Shown: one piece after another, positions 1 through 9,833 of the stretch
Numbering within the stretch: the first letter of the stretch is position 1
Layout of the letters: each line of letters starts with the position of its first letter
From: Botryococcus braunii
Taxonomy: Eukaryota; Chlorophyta; Trebouxiophyceae
DNA length: 30,000 bases
Direction of reading: 5' to 3'
Assembly: GCA_002005505.1 (NCBI GenBank)
Contig: KV908417.1
Span: 233,359 to 263,358 of the forward strand
Program-made: the position numbers and the translations under genes
The notes under the pieces: generated by a model
The model's input: the letters and a program-made list of their open reading frames with translations, nothing else
What the model was told of the DNA's origin: nothing
Database searches by the model: none

Positions 1-47
1 TTTGGTTGTGTACAACAGTTTGAGATCCGAACTAGATTTGCCACTAC

Positions 48-220
48 CTGATCTTCACAGCACTCATATCGGTCCCATCCAGGGTGTCCTTGAAATTCGC
101 GCCGGGGAGAAAACTTAGTGTGAATCTCCCAAGGAATTCAGTTTCAGCCGCTGGTGGGGACTCAGATGCTGGAGGAGGTGGAGATGCAATTTTGCGTGTC
201 ACTGGCACATAGAACACTGC
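48..220 (-). CDS. Internal exon of a Pro-rich (SPPPP) cell-wall/matrix-like protein
   Basis: On the minus strand an AG acceptor (221-222, preceded by a CA-rich tract) opens a frame of 57 codons that runs to a GT donor at 47-46 and leaves two bases of a split codon. The peptide begins AVFYVPVTRKIAS, passes through a proline-rich linker SPPPPASESPP, and continues into a folded-looking segment FLGRFTLSFLPGANFKDTLD. SPPPP linkers are typical of hydroxyproline-rich glycoproteins of green-algal walls and extracellular matrix, where they are hydroxylated and glycosylated after secretion. That role is inferred from the linker alone. Neither end of the gene is in view: downstream exons lie beyond the left edge, and I could not place an upstream exon with confidence. 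The call rests on linker composition plus matching splice sites. A chance open frame is possible but less likely. Confidence 0.5.
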
Positions 221-236
221 CTGTACTGCTTTGGTA

Positions 237-263
237 GTGTGTGTGGTGTGTGTGTGTGCGTGC

Positions 264-343
<80 letters not shown>

Positions 344-344
344 T
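237..344 (+). repeat. (TG)n microsatellite 1
   Basis: A run of TG dinucleotides with a short TGCG patch at about 257-270 and one TTG break near the end. It lies just upstream of the minus-strand exon acceptor, so on that strand it is a CA tract probably inside an intron. Confidence 0.97.
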
Positions 345-558
345 TCATTACTTCTTTTCTTTAATGCGAAAGGAGGTTGGGGTCAGACAATCTTCACTCT
401 TTCCCCAAAAGGGTAGTACTACCTAGACTAGTCGGGTATGCATGCCTCTTCTCTTCCAGCAAATCACCAGAAGAAGTAATCGCCGACCAACGGCTGTATA
501 AAGGATGCTCCATACACTATTGAGGTCCGTCGTGAGGCCAGAAGTGACTCAAAAGGGT

Positions 559-808
559 GGAGCTCCTTCTCCATGGAGCTCCTTCTCCATTGGCCAAAAG
601 GCACAGCTGGGGCTGTTCTTCAAAGGGCACAGCTGGGGCTCTTCTTCTGCGAGCTAACTATACAAAGAGTGGATAAATAGAACAATTTGTGCACAGCTGA
701 ATGAAAAAGTACATCAGTTGCACCATTTGAAAGTGCTAGAGGAGGTATGGAGGCCCTTTTGGTTTGCACAACACAGTCAGACAAGCTCAACACAACACAG
801 TCAGACAA
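559..808. repeat. Three short direct duplications
   Basis: Three local duplications follow one another. A 16-bp unit ggagctccttctccat occurs at 559 and 575. ggcacagctggggct occurs at 600 and 626. acaacacagtcagacaa occurs at 768 and 792. They look like independent slippage events. The last has a 24-bp period and so keeps a reading frame. Confidence 0.9.
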
Positions 809-2257
809 ATTGGTTTATCCGTCTGCATCTCATCTAGGCTGGATTGATGTAATTCTTTTCCTTTTTCTCAACCAGCATGAATATGACTGGATGAAGCATC
901 GCTTTTTGGCCGTTCTTTCTCACCTGTTTTCAACCTTCCCAGTCCGGACAGCGGTCAGGATGCGCTCTCAGGAGAGGGATGCCCCCTTTGAGGAGATACC
1001 CCACTGTTCGTATATTTTACTAACAGAGAGGAGGTTCACTTTAGCAGTAGCCTTCTTTCGAGCTTCGAGTCCTGGACCCGTCACGTGTACCCCCTTGCGG
1101 GAGACCTGCGGCCCTTCGGCCCGTTCATCGGTAAAACAACCCGGTCGACGGCTGTCACGTTTTTTGCCGTCGCCCGGACTGGGGGACGGCTGGAGATGAA
1201 AAGCCGAGCTAAAGATCGGAAACACAGAAAAACGAGGCCACTTTTCGGCTAGAAAGGTTCCGGCAGCAGGGCACGTTGCTCTCCATAACACCTGTCTCCC
1301 GCGTCAACAGGCAAGAAAATTGTCTCCCGTGACCCGAATTTTTCCGGGAAGCACCCGAGGGACAACTTCTTGAGGCCGATTATTACTCGGAGCTTCGCAA
1401 TTTCAACTAAACCTGTGGATCTTTCCAGATCATCAGGCTTGAATGTTCATGAAAGTTGTCTAGTAGGACTGCCTCATCAAAATCAGGCAAGCTAGATCTC
1501 CTGATTGGGATACGCCTCTACGCGCCTTACTTCTTTCGGTAAATCAGCGGCTTCTTCACGACCATTGCAAACAAGTTACAGTTTATGACATACATACAGT
1601 GATACACAGAAAATCAACTGTTCCAACAAAGAGGGCCTTTGTATCATTTTACGAACCTGCACGGCAGACCGAAGGTTCGGCCGACTTCAGCGTTCACAGA
1701 CATTTGCGAACACAACCTTCACAAGATATAAATTTAAAGCAATTTATAAATGGTGAGCAGTCATGTCTCTGAAGCATTTGTATCCCTGCCCCTAGAAAAA
1801 GAAAACCGTGGAATGTTTAGCCGCAAAATTTCGTTACTCTTCCTGCAAATACCTGCTCAACTTTTAAAACCTTTGCTGATTGAAACACACGTAAACTTCA
1901 ATTTTAGAAATCATTTCATTAAGGTATCAATTCATACGTTCGTTCGAAGTGGTTCGATGTTGAAGCGACCCGATCACACGACCCACTTACAGGATCATCG
2001 TCAAGTGTTTGATTGTAAGTCTATACTCTCGAACTATATGATTAACATTCAAACTTGATTTCTTAATTATTTCTGTGAGTTTTCGTGTGCCCTTGTCCGA
2101 TGGCTCACTCATGTACAAGGGATCAATAGAGCTTGCCGACGAGTGCCAAGCTTCCCAGAATTCAATCCCGTACAAGCAGACTTCAGTATCAAACCTTCCT
2201 CCACGATTTATATGGTTGTGTATGTCTGCCAACATCCGTTCATGAACCCTCGCGCAG
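809..2257. other. Stretch without a firm gene
   Basis: No confident gene. A plus-strand frame of 150 codons (747-1199) begins with the duplicated peptide TTQSDKLNTTQSDKL and has no recognisable domain; its length is near what chance gives in 30 kb. A minus-strand frame of 65 codons (about 1443-1247) reads somewhat like protein (for example SLGCFPEKFGSRETIFLPVD), but I found no convincing pair of splice sites. The part after 1550 is AT-rich and noncoding in appearance. Confidence 0.5.
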
Positions 2258-2447
2258 GCATTGTCAACAAAGGTACCTCCATCGTGTGTGATGACCAGCG
2301 GGGCCCTGAACGTGAGGCGGCTTCGGGCGGTGGAGGTGACTGTTACATCTGGTTGTTCCCGCCCAGTAGTGCTGACCGTCTATGTGGACTTCTCGACCCC
2401 CATCCGGGGCCCGAGGCGGAGCAGCTCTCGGAGAGGAAAACCCAGAC
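2258..2447 (+). CDS. Probable upstream exon of family member 1
   Basis: An AG acceptor (gcgcag, ending 2257) opens a frame of 63 codons plus one base that ends at a consensus donor GTGAGT (2448-2453). Third codon positions are strongly G/C. The peptide contains VEVTVTSGCSRPVVLTVYVD, which looks like beta strands, followed by a very basic tail PRRSSSRRGKPRR. The donor leaves one base over, and the exon at 3635 starts by completing a codon that needs exactly one base, so the two exons are phase compatible. The joined product would place the basic tail directly before the TLDPIPE motif, as in the other family members, where a basic region precedes LETIPE. No known domain is recognised. A minus-strand frame through the same bases (about 2381-1987) is also open, but it lacks this combination of splice signals and codon bias. 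Confidence 0.42.
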
Positions 2448-2534
2448 GTGAGTGCTGACCCAGCTGGTTTGCGATTGCTTGCAGTAACAGAGGCAGTACA
2501 GTTGGTTGAGTGGCACATGAATAGTATACGACCC

Positions 2535-2925
2535 TTCCCCTCCTTGCTTGTTGGTAGGACGTTTGCATCAGCTAGGGTTTTCCACTGGATCCCAAAATCC
2601 CCCCCCCCCCCCCTTGATAGGGTGTTTGTATTGCTTAGGGTGTTCCACTTGATCCCAAATCCTCTCCCCTCCCTGCTTGTTTGTAAAGTGTATGTATTGC
2701 TTAGGGTGTTCCACTTGATCCCAAATCCTCTCCCCTCCCTGCTTGTTTGTAGAGTGTTTGTATTGCTTAGGGTGTTCCACTTGCTTTTAAGATCCCTGCC
2801 CTTCCTCCCCTCTTGTGGGTTGGATGTTAGTATCAGCTGGGGCTTTCCACGTGGAAAGTGCTTTATCCAAATCCTCTCCCTCACTGCTGTTGGTAGGAGG
2901 GTTGCATCATCTGGGCTTGCATTTG
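2535..2925. repeat. 66-bp minisatellite
   Basis: The element ttgcttagggtgttccac recurs at 2631, 2697 and 2763, exactly 66 bp apart. Degenerate units lie before it (about 2567) and after it (about 2829 and 2904). A run of C at 2600-2613 interrupts it. Since 66 is a multiple of three, both strands stay open over a long distance, which produces spurious frames. It sits in the presumed intron of family member 1. Confidence 0.93.
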
Positions 2926-2973
2926 AATCCGTTTAAAGCTCTCTTCAAGGTGGCCATTATGCTGTCTTCAGTT

Positions 2974-3117
2974 GTGTCTTTCAAGGAAGGGAGGACAATG
3001 CCTTGCCAATTTAGGTGTCTCTGTCAAGGGAGGGAGGAAAATGCCTTGCATATTTGGTATGTCTCTTTCAAGGGAGGGTGGAAAATGCCTAGCCTATTCG
3101 GTATGTCTCTTTCAAGG
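2974..3117. repeat. 44-bp minisatellite
   Basis: The element tgtctctttcaaggg followed by aggaaaatgcctt recurs at 2974, 3016, 3060 and 3104, with a 42-44 bp spacing. It is unrelated in sequence to the 66-bp array just upstream. Confidence 0.92.
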
Positions 3118-3408
3118 AATATAGATTGCTTGTCAATATGGCGCCAACCCGATCTGAAAACCCTTGGAGGTGAAAGTGTATTGTGCTGTACAGCAGTACT
3201 GCTCTCCCTCATATCCCATGCCTTTCATATTTCTGGCAATACAACTGATACTATTAGTACAGGCCTTAATGAGAGGGAGGTGAAGCAGGGGCCACAGCGG
3301 CTAAGAGCCATACCCTTTCCGGGAGTCGAAAAGAGGTTTTTACGATCCTGGAATTTGGAAATCTCAGAACTCAGCTTCCTGCTCAAATCCCTCAGCAGCA
3401 TCAGCGAG

Positions 3409-3458
3409 CCTGTGTGTTTGTGTGTGTGGATGTGTGCCCGAGCGTGCGCACGCGCGGA

Positions 3459-3525
<67 letters not shown>
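3409..3525 (+). repeat. (TG)n microsatellite 2
   Basis: An impure TG tract with a GC-rich CGTGCGCACGCGCGGACACG patch at about 3442-3461, followed by pure TG from 3462 to 3525. It is followed by two A runs with similar flanks (aaaaaaaagtgcc, aaaaaaagggcc). Confidence 0.96.
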
Positions 3526-3526
<1 letters not shown>

Positions 3527-3634
3527 ACATGTCCCAAAAAAAAGTGCCAAACGGGTCCCCAAAAAAAGGGCCAAATCTCTGCTAGCTTCAGCAGGCCCAG
3601 TGCAGGTTCTGATCCTCCATGCGGTACAACGCAG

Positions 3635-4158
3635 GTGCATACCCAACGCTGGACCCCATCCCCGAGACCGTGCCCGAGGAGGAGTGCAGCCACGACACCG
3701 CGGCCTCCTCGCAGCTGCCCGAGCCTGATCAGGACTCCCTCTCCACCCCTGCCAAGGGCCCGGCCTCCGCCCTCTTCTGCGGCGCCACAAGAACGTTCTG
3801 TACATCCCTGACCACCGGTACATCGACGAGCAGATCCCGAGACGCCCCTTCGTCCCCATTCGAAGCTTCCCGCGCCCAACCCGCAGATCTGCGGTGCGAG
3901 GCTGACGCAGGGTCTCCGTCAGGGATGCATCTGGAGGCCCACACGGTTCGACCCGTCTCGAACCAGGCGTGCAGCGTCGATAGCCACCCGCTCTCGTCCC
4001 CGTGCTCCTCCACGTGCTCCTCGCCCTGCACATCACCCGCGAGGCGGCGCCCGTCGCTTTGGCAGACGCGGCTGCCATCGCCCAAGCGGGTGCGCGGGCA
4101 GCTTCTCTCCAGCTTCCTGCGGTCCCTGCAGTGGTCGCCTCTGCGGCTGCGGGTCTGA
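3635..4158 (+). CDS. Family member 1, terminal exon (LDPIPE motif protein)
   Basis: The frame starts at an AG acceptor (3633-3634) that requires one base from the exon before, and ends at TGA 4156-4158. It opens with AYPTLDPIPETVPEEE, matching the TLETIPE and SLETIPE starts of the two other members (12585-13714 and 20403-21052). The DNA just around the acceptor (gcggtacaac, aggtgca) also resembles member 2. Codon third positions are almost all G/C from 3635 to about 3786 and again from about 3890 to 4158. In between, the best-looking frame switches: frame 3 gives KNVLYIPDHRYIDEQIPRRP with stronger G/C bias than the open frame. Two compensating indels, from sequencing or from decay, would explain this. 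The C-terminal FELLT/SCAC block of the other members is not seen. Function unknown; Ser/Pro-rich, with no signal peptide or membrane segment seen. Confidence 0.5.
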
Positions 4159-4215
4159 TCCGGCGCGGCTGCGTGGGCAGGGGATGTGGGCTGGCTGGGC
4201 TTTTCAACAGGCTCA

Positions 4216-4235
4216 TCACGTGCTGCAGCACGTGA
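4216..4235. repeat. 20-bp perfect palindrome with two G-boxes
   Basis: tcacgtgctgcagcacgtga reads the same on both strands and contains CACGTG twice, about 60 bp after the stop of family member 1. CACGTG is the classic bHLH/bZIP G-box. Whether it is used is unknown. Confidence 0.95.
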
Positions 4236-4900
4236 ATGATAGTGTTTCCTGCTGGCGCCGTGCTTCGTCCCTTGCTGCGGCCGCGTGTGGATCGGGACGG
4301 GTCAATCCCGGCTTGCAGTACTTATTAATCCGTTATGAACACCGTTGGTACAGCATTGTTGGCGAGGTGTGGGGAGGGGGAAAGTATTAGAGCAGGTGTG
4401 TTGTCCGCGAGATGGGAGGGTCGGGAGTGTTTAGAGACCAATTTGAGACCACGTGTGATTATGAGAAGAAGAACATGCAAAGTTTGAAGATAAACGCACA
4501 CATGCAAAAGTTTGAAGACGATGCCGACTGGTGCCAAGCCTCATATACTTCATTGAGGTAGGCCAGCCGAGGGCTTTGCATATGATGCCACGTGATGGCC
4601 TCCCAGCTTCTGCAGAGAGCTACTATGTGGCTTTTTCTTCCACTTTCCCCTTTTTTGTCCCCTTTGTTCCCCTTTTTCCCCCTTTTCCCGTTGTTTATCT
4701 AACCTTCCAGTCTACATGCCTTCTTCCATTGAAGCTTTTTTTTCCCCTTTGGTGTTCGTACACATATATGCAGCTATAACATTCATGTGGCTTTCTTTGG
4801 AGCCGCAACGTGGCGGCTGTGCACAGAATTGAAAGCTGTCACAGCTTTTCCGACCTGATGGCCTTTTCCCAGGGATTTACGTCCCGCGAGCAAACGGTAA
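4236..4900. other. Intergenic; small duplication and pyrimidine tract
   Basis: No gene seen. A degenerate duplication of about 42 bp lies at 4358-4392 and 4400-4436. A T/C-only tract with runs of cccctttt lies at 4636-4697. No AATAAA was found close behind family member 1. Confidence 0.7.
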
Positions 4901-5104
4901 CGTTTGCTCAGATCTAGCTACTACCGGGATCGTGCAGAGGCGCTTGTAGATGTCTTCGCTTCGATTTCACTTGCGTACAAGCTTCGACCACATCGTGCCC
5001 GCTTTCTTATGCTTCTAGAAGCACATACGCTCCGAGACTGCGTCAGGCAGTGTGGGCCACGTGGACCACGTTGTGCACACCCTTTCAATGGCTTGTTCAT
5101 GTGA
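4901..5104 (+). CDS. Weak open frame, possibly an exon
   Basis: A 67-codon frame gives peptides such as YYRDRAEALVDVFASISLAY and LMLLEAHTLRDCVRQCG, which have ordinary protein composition and a helical look. It has no clear start codon and no convincing acceptor was identified. No family recognised. Chance is a real alternative. Confidence 0.18.
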   Translation, partial: RLLRSSYYRDRAEALVDVFASISLAYKLRPHRARFLMLLEAHTLRDCVRQCGPRGPRCAHPFNGLFM

Positions 5105-5280
5105 CAGCATTGATAGGAAACCTTGAGAGTCTTGGGACATGCTCAACATCGGTGAAAAGTGCCGACGGGGCGGGTGTGTTGCCTGTCAGGATTGGTAGAC
5201 GTGGAGGCTGCTGTCGTTTAGAAACGGTCGACGTGGACGGCGCCTTGTGAGTACGAGATTATATGTACGTGTATACGTGC

Positions 5281-5305
5281 CCCAATTGGCTAATCCAATT
5301 GGCTG
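5281..5305 (+). repeat. Tandem ccaattggct
   Basis: ccaattggcta and ccaattggctg stand in tandem; each holds the palindrome CCAATTGG. Confidence 0.85.
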
Positions 5306-5509
5306 AAAATCTGTGCTGTTCCTAGGATGCATTATAATGTGTCAGTTCATAAACATGAACTAACACCACCTGTTGCATTGCTTTCTTCGCAAATTGGGGG
5401 TGATTCGTTTGAAGTAGTTGTTTTGTTTCGGGTAGTCGTTTTGTTTTTAGTAATTGCAACATTTTTTGTTTTGTTTAAACACAGCGCCAATAAATTGTAG
5501 TACAAAAAC

Positions 5510-5549
5510 AGCAGCTGATGGAGGGAAATTGTTCCCGCCATCAGCTGCT
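5510..5549. repeat. 18-bp-stem hairpin
   Basis: Arms 5510-5527 and 5532-5549 are reverse complements with one mismatch, around a 4-base loop (attg). The arms begin agcagctgatgg and end ccatcagctgct. It could fold in RNA or extrude in DNA. No poly-T run follows directly. Confidence 0.93.
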
Positions 5550-5640
5550 CTTTTGAGGCAGACACACCGACCGGCTGGCCTCGAATGCTTGTGTCCCCAT
5601 CAGGGCATGCCTAGCACTCCTGTCTCGGACACAAGCATCG

Positions 5641-5800
5641 TCCATGGCCTGATTAGAATATAATTAGCAAGCCTGATCAGGTCCCATGCATTGGCCACGG
5701 CCCGATTAGGATAAGCACAGCTAGCCTAATTATGACACATGCATTGGCCATTTCTTGATTAGGAGATGTATATAATCCATAGCAAACCTGATTTAAGGAC
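5641..5800. repeat. 53-bp tandem repeat (gattag units)
   Basis: Three units with gattag at 5651, 5704 and 5757, each preceded by a tggcc- or ggccc-like box and followed by a gc(a)agcctgat-like box. catgcattgg closes the first two units. A related short string (cctgattaggatcctgattagaatc) occurs near 22287. Confidence 0.88.
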
Positions 5801-5832
5801 ACGTCCTCTAACTGCACGCGATGTACGTATAC

Positions 5833-5852
5833 GTACCATTACATAATGGTAC
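5833..5852. repeat. Palindrome around a GTACC...GGTAC pair
   Basis: gtaccattacataatggtac has 9-bp perfect arms around a 2-base centre. Confidence 0.9.
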
Positions 5853-6114
5853 ATTTCGATTTCCGTAGCCAGCCCGTGCGCTATCCATTGGCTTTGAATG
5901 GGCTTTCAAGGAGAAACTTTTGTGGAAGTGACCGAGTGGTTGCCTTGATGCTTGACCATACGAAAAAAAAACCAAAAAAATGCCCCATAAAACAAAAGGT
6001 GTCCTGAAACGCTTCGAAGCGGAGTTCCCCTTCTGCGCGCACATAGCGCACAGAAACGTGGGGAAACGTATCCCCCAGGGAATATCTCAGGGGCCATTGA
6101 TGGGGGCGATAGCT

Positions 6115-6325
6115 AGTGGGAGTGCCTGCCATTGCGGGGGAGTCCGGTACAATCCATTGATTGTACCGGGTGCGTTCATCATAATGAGCGCATTATACAA
6201 TTAGCTAACTAGAGTGACTATCAGTCATACGAGTGGGAACCCCTGCCATTGTAGGGGAGCTCATACTCATTAGTCAGCATCAGTCATCGGCGTGAGAGAA
6301 CCTGCCATTGTAGGGGAGCCAAGCG
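6115..6325. repeat. 59-bp-spaced repeat of hairpin units
   Basis: The box cctgccattgtaggggag (first copy cctgccattgcgggggag) occurs near 6125, 6242 and 6301. The spacing is 117 then 59 bp, i.e. about two units then one. The second copy forms a small stem (cccct/agggg) over the loop gccattgt. A separate 10-bp perfect inverted repeat ccggtacaat/attgtaccgg lies at 6144-6153 and 6160-6169. Confidence 0.85.
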
Positions 6326-8080
6326 CCAGCACATTGGCTACGCTGGGTGAACTCATTGCTCGATGGGAAAAAATGCAACCAAGGCTTTTGACCCGGGTAT
6401 CAGCTACGGAATCGCGCGTGTAGGATTAGACCACACACATTGACCTTCGATGCCAGCGTTTGGCAGCTAGATAGAAAGATTAAGGTTGCTCGACTTTGAA
6501 ATGTTTAGATCAAGTAACAGATCTAGATCTCTAGGTCGAAGGATAGACCAGAGATGTGACAGCAAATCTTCTTCTTTTAATTTCTGTTGAGCTATTTAAA
6601 AGGGAAAATTGAGATGTGTCAGTCGCAGACATCCAATGCCGGAGCTACTTGCGGACTCTGTCCTGGGGGCCCCCTTGGATGTATGAGGGGCGATATATAT
6701 TTACACGGGGTTCATGAAGAAAAAAGGGGTCCTAGGTACAATGCCTCACCATGCAAGGTGCACGTATATATATGCATCGGGTATAATATACCTACACATA
6801 CGTAGGCGTGTATGGTGCGTACCTTGTTGAAGATGTCACTGGCCAAATGAGATTTTTCCATTGGCCCATGTTAGAATTCTAAGGTACAGGTTGAGGGGCC
6901 ACGTTGTACCGGTATTACATAATTGAAAGTACCAATTTGGCATCTATGTTGGCAAGTTGCAATCCGTGGAAACGACAATGACAGGCAATGGCTGTCGCTG
7001 TAGAGCTACAATGAAGAAGTTTCCTTTGACCATGAAGAATATATTGTTGAACCAAATTTCGTTTGGCAATGAAGGATGCATTGATGAAGAAGCTTCATTT
7101 TAACTGGCAAGCTTGTGCTTATAAACAAGCAACGTGGATTAGCTATAGCGATCTACCAGCATATGATCAAGACAGTAACCAGAAGTGCCGTACAATGTTG
7201 CAAAGCGGGTGGGAGTATACTCTAGATGTATGCAACTGTGGGAGGGAGTAATGATCTTCAGGCATCACACGGATGCTCCGTTTTAACGAAGTATGTCGGA
7301 CATAGTTATTAAAAGGAGAGCGTGGGAGCCTCTGGCTTTCTCATGCTCCCGGGTAGTTAAGGTACTTAAGTAAATTATGCAGTCCATGCATTCTGCAGAC
7401 AGAGTACTGTTAAAAACATTATAGATATTTTCATTATAATCTCATATTTTCTTACGTGTGTACACCAAGCCTCGAGGGTTCTCGGGCCGGTTGCTCTCTC
7501 GAGACTGATCACTGAATTGAGTGGTGAAAAGTAGTGCAACGTGTACGAAGCTTCTTAAGCACCACTATAGCTGCTACTAGTGTAGCGACTCATTACCATA
7601 GTTGTGCATAGATCAGATTTAGGGACCCAAAGTGGTGTTATCACCATATAAATACATGCTCATTATGTGCCTACTAGCAGTACTCTACATATATGTAAAC
7701 TGTGTACGTATACATAAAGACGGTTTTCGATGAGCCGGAAATATGTCTTATGGCCGCCCACAAACTTAGTTTGCTTGCTTCTGTTTGCTTGCTTGCTTTT
7801 TTGCATGCGTTATACATAATGTAAATATGTATTTATAACGTACCTTACGTACAATCAAGTAATTACGTACAGTTTATAGCAAGCCACATGTAGAAGACAC
7901 CGGTAGCTTCCCCTTCTTCAGGAGCTTCCTCTTGTGTTCCTTGAAAGATCCACGACTACTAATACCATTTAGGTGCAATCAACTGAGATGTATGAAATTC
8001 ACGACATCTGACCTTGGCAAGGAAGGAAGCTTAGAAAAAAGTGAAAGTGTGCATGACCCGGCATACGCGGAGTCAAGATT
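6326..8080. other. AT-rich stretch without a gene
   Basis: No exon, RNA gene or strong repeat is seen. There are short frames of 60-75 codons without protein character, CATATG- and TACGTA-type alternating strings, and small palindromes. I see nothing I can call. Confidence 0.6.
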
Positions 8081-8111
8081 ATAATATTATAGTCTTACAT
8101 AATTATGTAAG
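8081..8111. repeat. Adjacent AT-rich perfect palindromes
   Basis: tataatattata (12 bp, near 8081) is followed within a few bases by cttacataattatgtaag at 8094-8111 (18 bp). Both are perfect palindromes. Confidence 0.9.
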
Positions 8112-8250
8112 CACCACCAATACTCCCCGTGGCCCCCATACATACACGGAGTGCCTTGCCCTCCACCCAGCATAACCAAGCCCTTGAAGAAAATCACAGA
8201 TAGACCAATGTGCATACAATTAGTTCCTGGTTTGGGGTGGGCGACCCCGT

Positions 8251-8281
8251 CATCCGGATACGTATCCGGATGTATACATCC
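8251..8281. repeat. Overlapping 22-bp and 14-bp perfect palindromes
   Basis: Bases 8251-8272 form a perfect palindrome centred on tacgta (arm catccggatac). It overlaps a second one, ggatgtatacatcc, at 8268-8281. The shared arm (ggatg/catcc) means either half can pair in more than one way. Confidence 0.95.
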
Positions 8282-8335
8282 ACAGCATCCCCAGCAACCT
8301 GTGGATGTACACGGAAACAGGGACGTGGTTGCTCC

Positions 8336-8404
8336 GCGGAAGGAAGGGAGGGAGGTCTCGAGGGAGGGAGGGAGGGAAGGAAGAACGGAAGGTAAGAAGG
8401 AAGG
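8336..8404 (+). repeat. Purine-rich (GGGA/GGAA)n tract
   Basis: A nearly pure purine run of gaagg, ggga and gaag units; only a few pyrimidines (for example tctc) interrupt it. Confidence 0.9.
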
Positions 8405-8687
8405 CCTTTATCAACGCTGGACAGGAGCTGACGCTACATATATCAACCATACACAAATATGTTCACGTGTGAATAATCAAACGAGGCTGGGAAAGAGACA
8501 TGGCATGAGTTGGAACCCCGAGGTGAGCTCATGCTGGTAAATTATGAAAAGAGTGGATGAATACATAGATGCCGAGAAAAGTTCAACGTGTTTGGTTGGG
8601 ATGCAATGACACGATCTTTTTGACTGCGATGAGAGTATCTATTTAGATTTAAAATGATTTAAAGCGCAATTGGAAAATGAAACTTCT

Positions 8688-8800
8688 TTCTGTGTTCACA
8701 GGAAGGACTTGAAAAGTTGGGGACGGTTTGACTAATGGGTAACTAATGGAGGTGAAATTGCCCATCATATGCTGTCGAGGCCCTAATTCTCTTATGGGAG

Positions 8801-8896
<96 letters not shown>

Positions 8897-9007
8897 TAAC
8901 GCACGCACGGACGCACGGACACACGCACGCATGCACGCACGGACGCACGCACGCAGGCACGCACGCACGCACGCAGGCATGCGCATGCACGCACGCACCC
9001 ACGCACG

Positions 9008-9076
<69 letters not shown>

Positions 9077-9833
9077 AAGCACACAGAAAACATACACAGA
9101 AAAGAAAGAAAGGAAACAAAACAAAACAAAACAAAAGAACAAAACAAACAGAATCCAAAACAAAAACAACTTTGAAGAGCTCTCTTGTCCTTCTGCAGCC
9201 CAAACCCTTGACATCTTGTCATATGACAGCCAAGGTTCTTCCCTTGACCCCTTGACAGCCCCGGGGAGAAAAGAAGAAGTGGGCCCACTTCTTCTTTCCT
9301 CCTCTGACAGCCCAACTATCTCTGTTCTCTTATGACAGCCCAGTTTTTCAACTTCGTCCTGTAATAACGAAAAGTTCCTGTTCACTTCTGGCGGAACGTT
9401 CCTAAGTTAACTGGCTTTGGAAGAACTGGCCAGTTGTGAATTCTCTTCTCTCAAAGGATGTTTTTTTGGGGCATGGTGTGGGAATTTTTGGGGGGAGGGG
9501 GGGATTTTTTGATGAGGGGGGCTTCTCGTTCCTAAGGTTCTACATGGATACCTAAACGCGGCAAGGTCTATTGTTCCTTAATATCCGCGGCAAGGAGAAG
9601 AAAAGTCATGACAGCCCAACTTGTTCTTTTCTCCTACCATTAGCACAACGCCACTTCTCCCACGTCGGCCCAACTTCTTCCCTCTTCTCTTGTGGGAGCT
9701 CAACTTCTTGTGTTGACAGAAAGAACTTCAAAGTTGGGGAGGGTTGAGTAATGGGAAAGTAATTGCCTATCCCATGTTAGCCCAATTTCTTGTGTAGACA
9801 GATCGAACTTGAAAAGTAAGAGAAGTGAAATGA
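8688..9833. repeat. Degenerate ~80-bp repeat surrounding a microsatellite
   Basis: The segment at 8688-8775 (ttctgtgttcacaggaagga, then cttgaaaagttgggg and aatggg) recurs in diverged form at about 9708-9785 (ttgtgttgacagaaagaact, then caaagttgggg and aatggg) and in part at 9791-9820 (ttgtgtagacaga, gaacttgaaaagt). Between them are several gacagccca(act) boxes followed by pyrimidine tracts (about 9220, 9305, 9333, 9608). The compound AC array lies between copies 1 and 2. Confidence 0.7.
8803..9074 (+). repeat. Compound (AC)n-(ACGC)n-(AC)n microsatellite 3
   Basis: Pure AC from 8803 to about 8892, an ACGC/ACGG-type tract at 8893-9016, and AC again to 9074. An A-rich (AAAAC)n tract follows at about 9092-9170. 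The long Cys/Val or His/Thr frames across it are low-complexity artefacts. Confidence 0.97.

Noticed and set aside
1987..2381. Minus-strand frame of about 130 codons through the exon at 2258-2447
   Set aside because: It reads partly like protein, but its codon bias is weaker and it lacks the acceptor-donor pair and phase match of the plus-strand exon.
8649..9385. Long Cys/Val and His/Thr open frames across the AC array (also at 237, 3409, 13964, 26551 and 28766)
   Set aside because: They are translations of TG/AC dinucleotide repeats and carry no other protein signal.
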